Assembly (NCBI RefSeq): GCF_009647655.1
Contig: NZ_WJFD01000002.1
Location: 620,001 to 684,000 of the forward strand
Source of the DNA: Chitinophaga sp. SYP-B3965
GTDB lineage: Bacteria > Bacteroidota > Bacteroidia > Chitinophagales > Chitinophagaceae
Direction: 5' to 3'
Length of the DNA stretch: 64,000 bases
The stretch's first letter is position 1. Each line of letters begins with the position of its first letter. A program made the translations under genes and the position numbers. The notes below the pieces were generated by a model. It had not been told where the DNA came from, made no database searches, and saw only the letters and a program-made list of their open reading frames with translations. This document shows positions 59,067-64,000 of the stretch, in pieces.

Positions 59067-60110
59067 TTATTTGAACCCCAGTCTCTTTTCCATCTCAGTG
59101 CTCAACACGGGCAACTTCCTTCTTTCAATTAAAAAGCTGGTGAGCCGCGCGATATCTGCAAAGATGTAATGTTTATCCAGCGCACCTTTCAGGTAATCTC
59201 TGCCAGTGCTGCCACCCGTACCAATCCGCGAACCGATCATGCGGTGTACCATACTCATGTGCCGGTATCTCCAGGTGCTGAGTTGTTCATCTATTTCCAG
59301 CAAATTGTTCAGCAGCTGAAACGGTAACTGCAGGATGGGATATCCTCTGTATAACATGATGAACAAGGCAGCCCTGCAGGCTTTCGGGGAAAGCTGGCGG
59401 ATGGCTTCCGGCGTATCTTTTGTGAAGACGGTGTTAAAATAATCGCGGTTGCTTTGTTCTGCGGCTGCGAGACTGTTGATATAGATGTGCTGATAATCTT
59501 CCCAGAAAATGTGTTCTGTTGGATCGGTGATATCGCTTACAGGCTTGTAGTTGGTCCAGTTGCTTTCTTCTTCAAAGAAGGGCATTCTTTCCAGCCATTG
59601 GTTCAGCAGATCTATAATGGACTGTTGATTTTCTGCCTGTTTGATCAGGTCTATCTGTGCCTGTTTTAATTGCGAGATGTAATATTCCTGGCCAAAGCGA
59701 TGCTGGTATTTCAGGCCCAGCCTGGCTTCCAGGGCTTTGAACTGCCAGCTTTGAAAACCGGAAGCAGGGCGCAGCATGTCCCGGAAATCCAGGAAGTCCA
59801 TGGGCGTCATCGTTTCCATGATATCGATCTGATGTACGAGCAGTTTGAGGATGGTGACCATCCTTGAAGTTCTGTGTACGACAGTTTGCAGTTCCGGTGA
59901 GTTATCGTTCACTGGTTTTTGCATGATAGCAGCTACAGAATCTACTTCAAAAAGCAACTGTTTAAACCATAGTTCGTAAGCCTGATGGATGATGATGAAC
60001 AACATCTCATCGTGCGCGTGGAGCTGGTTCTTATCGCTTTCCAGTTCCTGGGCATTCAATATTTTTTCTAATTGCAAATAATCGCCGTAATGCACATCCG
60101 TTGTTGACAT
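59067..60110 (-). CDS. kynA: Tryptophan 2,3-dioxygenase
   Basis: 347 aa, all-helical heme enzyme. Start segment YGDYLQLEKILNAQELES, then HDEMLFIIIHQAYELWFKQL, whose His and Tyr/Arg-rich surroundings are the heme and substrate sites. Later, HIYINSLAAAEQSNRDYFN and a C-terminal YRHMSMVHRMIGSRIGTGGS supply the proximal His region. It opens the indole ring of tryptophan to N-formylkynurenine, the first step of the kynurenine path. Other pathway genes are not in the window. Length is close to that of some bacterial and eukaryotic forms. Confidence 0.93.
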   Translation of the reverse strand: MSTTDVHYGDYLQLEKILNAQELESDKNQLHAHDEMLFIIIHQAYELWFKQLLFEVDSVAAIMQKPVNDNSPELQTVVHRTSRMVTILKLLVHQIDIMETMTPMDFLDFRDMLRPASGFQSWQFKALEARLGLKYQHRFGQEYYISQLKQAQIDLIKQAENQQSIIDLLNQWLERMPFFEEESNWTNYKPVSDITDPTEHIFWEDYQHIYINSLAAAEQSNRDYFNTVFTKDTPEAIRQLSPKACRAALFIMLYRGYPILQLPFQLLNNLLEIDEQLSTWRYRHMSMVHRMIGSRIGTGGSTGRDYLKGALDKHYIFADIARLTSFLIERRKLPVLSTEMEKRLGFK

Positions 60111-60219
60111 GTGAAAATAAGTTGGGTGAAAAATAAGTTGGTTTGCGTCTGTAAAAAACGGTGCGGATCAGGTTGGACTTTTGATGATATTCTTCCAGAT
60201 ATTCATTGAGCAGGGTATT

Positions 60220-61005
60220 TTATAAGCTGGGAATTCTACCGCCATCTACGGGTAAATTAATGCCTGTGATATAAGCAGCTGCGGGAGAAGCGAGGAAAGC
60301 AACGGCTGCACCAAATTCTGCAGGATCACCAAATCGCTGCATGGGGATCTCCGATTTCCATTCCTGGGAAATGGTTTCCACGGGTACTCCTCTGGAATCT
60401 GCGGTTGCTTTAAAAAGACTTTTCAACCGGTCTGTGGTCATGGCGCCGGGTAACACATTGTTGACAGTGATACCGGAAGGGGCCAGTTCGTTTGCGAGGG
60501 ATTTGGCCCAATTGGCTACCGCCGCGCGGATGGTATTGGAAACACCCAGGTTTTTGATGGGTGCTTTAACTGAAGTAGAGATGATCTGGATAATGCGTCC
60601 GTAACCGCTGGCTTTCATTCCGGGCACTACAGCCTGGGCCAGGATCTGGTTGCAGACCACATGCATTTCGAAGGCTTTCATAAAAGCGCCACCTTCTGCT
60701 GCCAGGATGGGTCCTCCGGAAGGGCCGCCACTGTTGTTGACGAGGATATTGACGATCTGGGCATCTGTGATGGCCTGGATGGTAGCCTGTACGTTTTCCG
60801 GTTTGGTGAAGTCCACCACATAATAGTTGTGTTGCTGGCCCTGGCTTACATCCAATGAAGCCACGGCTGCTTCCAGAGAAGTTTCATTCCTTGCCAGGAG
60901 GATGCAGGAAGCCCCAAGTAAAGCTAATTCCTTTGCTGACGCAAGTCCCAGACCCTGGGACCCACCACTGACCACTGCAATTTTTCCGGCTAATGAAAGT
61001 TTCAT
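60220..61005 (-). CDS. Short-chain dehydrogenase/reductase
   Basis: 261 aa from the ATG at 61005 (MKLSLAGKIAVVSGGSQGLG); a frame open 36 codons upstream is not like the family. Cofactor site GGSQGLGLASA (TGxxxGxG type), NNSGG as NNAG. At the catalytic site Ser in IIQIISTSVKAP and a downstream NTIRAAVANWAKSLANELAP that holds the Lys, but the usual Tyr of YxxxK is replaced by the position of Asn (NTIRAAVANWAK), so catalysis is doubtful or the Tyr is elsewhere. The end has GxxLPVDGG. Substrate unknown. Confidence 0.87.
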   Translation of the reverse strand: MKLSLAGKIAVVSGGSQGLGLASAKELALLGASCILLARNETSLEAAVASLDVSQGQQHNYYVVDFTKPENVQATIQAITDAQIVNILVNNSGGPSGGPILAAEGGAFMKAFEMHVVCNQILAQAVVPGMKASGYGRIIQIISTSVKAPIKNLGVSNTIRAAVANWAKSLANELAPSGITVNNVLPGAMTTDRLKSLFKATADSRGVPVETISQEWKSEIPMQRFGDPAEFGAAVAFLASPAAAYITGINLPVDGGRIPSL

Positions 61006-61191
61006 GGGATAAAGGTAAGGAATCACCTGCTGACAGGGAGAAGGGGGAAAGGTTTTGTAAATATTTTTCATTAGGTTTGCAAGAAGCTTGAAGCACACGC
61101 GGGCCATTCGCACTAAGGCATTGACATGTATTCTTCGCGTATAAATGGCTGGTAATCAAACACTTTACTGATTTTTATTCAAACTACAGCA

Positions 61192-61929
61192 ATGGAATAT
61201 AATACCGCACGTAACCATCTGATCATGCGCGAGTATGGAAGGAATATCCAGCGGATGATCGAATATATCCTTACGATCCCGGATCGTGATGTTCGCCAGC
61301 AGCAAGTGTCTGCTGTGATAGAACTGATGGGAACGCTGCAACCCCACTTACGTAACGTGGAAGATTTCAGGCATAAGCTCTGGGATCACCTTTTCCTCGT
61401 TTCCGACTTTAAGCTGGATGTTGACTCCCCCTATCCGATCCCAACAAGGGAAACCCTGCACCGTAAACCGGACAGACTGCCTTATCCTAAAAAGTATCCC
61501 CGTAACCGCCACTTCGGCAAAAACCTGGAGCTGGTGATGGATAAAGCGTTGAAAGAAACAGATCCTGAACTGAAAGAAGGATTTACGCAGGTGATCGGCA
61601 ATTACATGAAACTCGCTTATAGCAACTGGCATAAAGAGAGTGTACATGATGATGCTATCAAAACAGAACTCAACAATATCTCCGGCGGCGCTTTGCAATA
61701 TCATCCCGGTGGCGCACAAAGTGGCAGTGGAAGCAATCTTGCAGGTGGTGGCGCCAATTACAACACGCAGGCAGGAGAATATCGTGCAAGCGGACCGAGC
61801 AACAGCGGTAAACGCAAACAGTTCCAGCAGAATAAATTCAAGCGGAATGATGGTGGCGGTTCTTCTGGTGGTGGTGGAGGAAAAAGCAATAAGCATAACA
61901 ACAAATACAACAAAAACAGGAACAAGTGA
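61192..61929 (+). CDS. DUF4290 family protein
   Basis: 245 aa. Core: MEYNTARNHLIMREYGRNIQ then RMIEYILTIPDRDVRQQQV and HFGKNLELVMDKALKETDPE, the DUF4290 landmark region, restricted to Bacteroidota. The last ~90 residues are a Gly/Asn/Lys-rich low-complexity tail (SNSGKRKQFQQNKFKRNDGG), probably unstructured. The stop overlaps the murA GTG start by 4 nt (GTGA), so it is coupled to peptidoglycan synthesis; function unknown, perhaps cell-wall or division related. Confidence 0.9.
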   Translation: MEYNTARNHLIMREYGRNIQRMIEYILTIPDRDVRQQQVSAVIELMGTLQPHLRNVEDFRHKLWDHLFLVSDFKLDVDSPYPIPTRETLHRKPDRLPYPKKYPRNRHFGKNLELVMDKALKETDPELKEGFTQVIGNYMKLAYSNWHKESVHDDAIKTELNNISGGALQYHPGGAQSGSGSNLAGGGANYNTQAGEYRASGPSNSGKRKQFQQNKFKRNDGGGSSGGGGGKSNKHNNKYNKNRNK

Positions 61930-63236
61930 GTAGCGTGTTCGAAGTACGAGGCGGCAACCGCCTGAAAGGAGATATTATACCGCAGGGAGCAAAGAACGAG
62001 GCATTACAGATCATTAGCGCGGTGTTGTTAACAGCCGAAAAAGTAACCATCAATAACATTCCGGACATCCTGGATGTAAATTTACTGATAGAACTTTTAG
62101 GAGATATTGGTGTGAAGGTAAATCGCATTACCCGCGCCAGCTGCGAATTCCAGGCAGATGATATTGATTTTGATTTCCTGGAAAGTGCAGAATTCAAAAA
62201 GAAATCCGGCCGCTTGCGCGGTTCCGTGATGATGGCCGGCCCGCTGCTGGCAAGATTTGGCAAAGCTTACATTCCCAAACCGGGAGGTGATAAGATCGGC
62301 CGCCGCCGCCTGGACACTCACGTGATAGGTTTCGAAAAACTGGGCGCCAATTTCCATTACGATACGGACGACAATTACTTCCGCCTGGAAACTTCCGGTG
62401 GATTGAAAGGTACTTATATGCTGCTGGATGAGCCGTCTGTTACAGGAACGGCCAACATTGTGATGGCAGCGGTATTAGCACATGGCACTACTACTATTTA
62501 CAATGCGGCATGTGAACCTTACTTACAGCAACTTTGCAAAATGCTGAACAGCATGGGTGCAAAGATCAGCGGTGTTGGTTCTAATATGCTGGTGATAGAA
62601 GGTGTGACCATTTTGAAAGGATGCACGCATGCGATGCTGCCGGATATGATCGAGATCGGCTCTTTCATTGGACTGGCTGCGATGACGCAAAGTGAGATCA
62701 CGATCAAAAATGCAGGTGTGCAGCATTTGGGTATCATCCCTGAAAAGTTCCGCTCACTGGGCATCCAGATGGAGATCAAAGGAGATGATATTTACATTCC
62801 CCAACAAGACAGCTACGAAATTCAAACTTTTATAGACGGTTCTATTTTAACGATCTCTGATCATCCATGGCCTGGTTTTACGCCGGACCTGCTGAGCATT
62901 GTGCTGGTTGTGGCCACACAGGCAAAGGGCAGTGTGATGATCCACCAGAAGATGTTTGAGAGCCGTTTGTTCTTTGTAGACAAACTCATTGACATGGGTG
63001 CGCAGATCATTCTCTGTGATCCGCATCGTGCAGCAGTGATCGGTTTGGGCAGGCAGCATAAATTGAGGGGCATCACGATGAGTAGTCCTGATATCCGTGC
63101 TGGTGTTGCATTGCTGATTGCCGCGCTGAGTGCAGAAGGAAAAAGTACCATCCATAATATTGATCAGATAGATCGCGGATACCAGTACATTGATGAACGT
63201 CTGCGCAATTTGGGAGCAGATATCAAGCGCGTGTAA
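61926..63236 (+). CDS. murA: UDP-N-acetylglucosamine 1-carboxyvinyltransferase MurA, Asp at the Cys115 position
   Basis: 436 aa, GTG start overlapping the preceding stop. EPT fold with RGGNRLKGDIIPQGAKNEAL at the N-terminus and RGSVMMAGPLLARFGKAYIP then PGGDKIGRRRLDTH. The catalytic-loop residue, Cys115 in E. coli, is Asp122 here (PGGDKIG). It adds enolpyruvate to UDP-GlcNAc, the first step of peptidoglycan synthesis. An Asp at this place is known from mycobacterial and chlamydial MurA and makes the enzyme insensitive to fosfomycin. The rest of the active site (Lys near the N-terminus, Arg in RRRLD) is present. Confidence 0.96.
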   Translation: MSSVFEVRGGNRLKGDIIPQGAKNEALQIISAVLLTAEKVTINNIPDILDVNLLIELLGDIGVKVNRITRASCEFQADDIDFDFLESAEFKKKSGRLRGSVMMAGPLLARFGKAYIPKPGGDKIGRRRLDTHVIGFEKLGANFHYDTDDNYFRLETSGGLKGTYMLLDEPSVTGTANIVMAAVLAHGTTTIYNAACEPYLQQLCKMLNSMGAKISGVGSNMLVIEGVTILKGCTHAMLPDMIEIGSFIGLAAMTQSEITIKNAGVQHLGIIPEKFRSLGIQMEIKGDDIYIPQQDSYEIQTFIDGSILTISDHPWPGFTPDLLSIVLVVATQAKGSVMIHQKMFESRLFFVDKLIDMGAQIILCDPHRAAVIGLGRQHKLRGITMSSPDIRAGVALLIAALSAEGKSTIHNIDQIDRGYQYIDERLRNLGADIKRV

Positions 63237-63239
63237 ATA

Positions 63240-63809
63240 ATGGGATCACACAAAATTATCATAGTTACAGCACCGTCAGGAGCTGGTAAAACAACTATTG
63301 TGAAAAAGCTACTCAGCGAAATGCCTGAGCTGGCTTTTTCTATTTCTGCTGCTACCCGCGTTCCGCGTGGTGATGAAACCCATGGAAAGGATTATTACTT
63401 TTTAACGCAGGAAGATTTTCATCAGCGAATTGCCGATCATGCTTTTGCGGAGTACGAAATGGTGTACGCCGGTAAGTATTACGGTACGCTGAAAAGTGAG
63501 CTGGAAAGGATCTGGGGCAATGGAAAATATCCGCTGGTGGATATTGATGTAAAGGGGGCGCTTTCTATCCAGGAAAAATACCAGGGCACGGCCCTTACCA
63601 TATTCATTCAACCTCCTTCCCTGGATGCACTGCGCGTTCGTCTCAGTGAAAGAGGAACGGAAACTCAGGCGTCTTTAGAAGAACGGCTGGGGAAAGCCCG
63701 GTACGAATTGTCCTTTGCGCATGAATTTGACCATATTGTGGTAAATGAGCAGCTGGATAAGGCCTACAGTGAGGTAAAGACCCTGGTAGAGAACTTTTTA
63801 GCCGATTAG
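63240..63809 (+). CDS. gmk: Guanylate kinase
   Basis: 189 aa, standard length. P-loop APSGAGKTTIVKKL at residues 10-23, the GMP-binding region AATRVPRGDETHGKDYYFLT and the YYGTLKSELERIWGNG-like lid region near 82. Phosphorylates GMP to GDP. Starts 3 nt after murA and shares its transcript. Nothing unusual in motifs. Confidence 0.96.
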   Translation: MGSHKIIIVTAPSGAGKTTIVKKLLSEMPELAFSISAATRVPRGDETHGKDYYFLTQEDFHQRIADHAFAEYEMVYAGKYYGTLKSELERIWGNGKYPLVDIDVKGALSIQEKYQGTALTIFIQPPSLDALRVRLSERGTETQASLEERLGKARYELSFAHEFDHIVVNEQLDKAYSEVKTLVENFLAD

Positions 63810-63829
63810 CCCGTTATATTCAAATGGTG

Positions 63830-63859
63830 TTGCGCGGCTCACCGAATTTCATATCTTTG
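63830..63859 (+). promoter_or_regulatory. Promoter of the CNNM/CorC-type gene
   Basis: TTG at 63830-63832, 19-nt spacer, TATCTTTG at 63852-63859: full consensus, 5 nt before the ATG, suggesting a near-leaderless mRNA. Confidence 0.7.
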
Positions 63860-63864
63860 ATAAG

Positions 63865-64000
63865 ATGGATATTTATACGATTGCTTTACTGGTTTTAGTG
63901 ATCCTTGTAGCCGGGTTTTTTGCCGGTATGGAAACTGCTTTTGCCAATGTAAACAGGCTGAGTATAGAACTCAAAAGAAAACAGGGCCGTTCTACCGGGA
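63865..64000 (+). CDS. Hemolysin/CorC-type CNNM membrane protein, N-terminal fragment
   Basis: 45 residues visible before the window ends. MDIYTIALLVLVILVAGFFA forms the first helix, followed by GMETAFANVNRLSIELKRKQ, the GxEtA...N+xrl signature at the start of the DUF21 (CNNM) domain in HlyC/CorC-family proteins. Family members handle magnesium or related ions in the inner membrane, normally with CBS and CorC domains following. The rest lies outside the window. Confidence 0.82.
   Translation, partial: MDIYTIALLVLVILVAGFFAGMETAFANVNRLSIELKRKQGRSTG

Noticed and set aside
1..64000. rRNA genes, IS elements, prophage
   Set aside because: No transposase, integrase, or structural phage protein and no rRNA-like sequence was seen in reading both strands.

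Overview
The window looks like chromosome of a Bacteroidota bacterium, most likely Chitinophagaceae (Chitinophaga-like). The signs are an Alternative Complex III / caa3-type oxidase cluster, many Bacteroidota-restricted families (DUF4290, IPExxxVDY, DUF2911, DUF4197, DUF5522, TIGR02757), promoters of the TTTG-N19-21-TAnnTTTG type, few Shine-Dalgarno sequences, and GC in the mid-40s by eye. No phage, insertion sequence, rRNA or CRISPR array is visible. Family names come from reading the proteins, not from searches.

Layout. 1-10125 is one respiratory block on the + strand: the end of actC, then actD, actE, actF, cytochrome oxidase subunits II and I, heme O synthase, two subunit III proteins, subunit IV, an SCO copper chaperone, a DUF420 protein and a 71-aa membrane protein. 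10128-18384 holds a MarR-type regulator with a Cys-rich tail, a short ClC channel, MeaB, two glycosyltransferases, a LON-domain protein, and coaX, an outer-membrane barrel and lptC. 18568-31281 has an aldo/keto reductase, CsaA, a DPP IV-type peptidase, lysS, a universal stress protein, a FAH / flavin-reductase pair and a two-domain SxxK hydrolase/NodB protein. 31355-39486 holds a fatty-acid hydroxylase, a repeat-rich spacer, secreted proteins, cystathionine gamma-synthase, AcpH and a deoxyhypusine-synthase-like protein. 39562-49002 is the most accessory stretch: a GNAT/HTH pair behind a large palindrome, a TetR gene, a small barrel, a Pro-rich lipoprotein, rho, asnS and an AbiE-like nucleotidyltransferase pair. 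49325-64000 is mostly housekeeping: an orphan ExbD, a 2OG-Fe oxygenase, ChrA, a LytS/LytT two-component system, an alkyltransferase-like protein, trmB, Lrp, tryptophan 2,3-dioxygenase, murA, gmk and the start of a CNNM/CorC-type protein.

Two RNA signals stand out. First, five intergenic sites (19684, 20279, 20512, 23003, 36033; all + strand) share a 19-nt block, GGTTTTTCATAGGATATGG in its commonest form. Each has a -7-like box 4-5 nt upstream and a hairpin immediately downstream that changes sequence but still pairs; four of the five also share a further upstream motif. They look like a family of roughly 60-nt autonomous sRNA genes that I cannot match to a named class. Second, 58212-58356 (minus strand) folds as a leucine-type tRNA with acceptor, D, anticodon and T arms, tertiary-contact bases and an encoded CCA. 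It has a 73-nt variable region, an anticodon loop without U33, its own near-consensus promoter and a terminator.

The main limits: all motif, promoter and pairing statements were made by eye, and start codons were chosen from protein shape because ribosome-binding sites are weak in this group.
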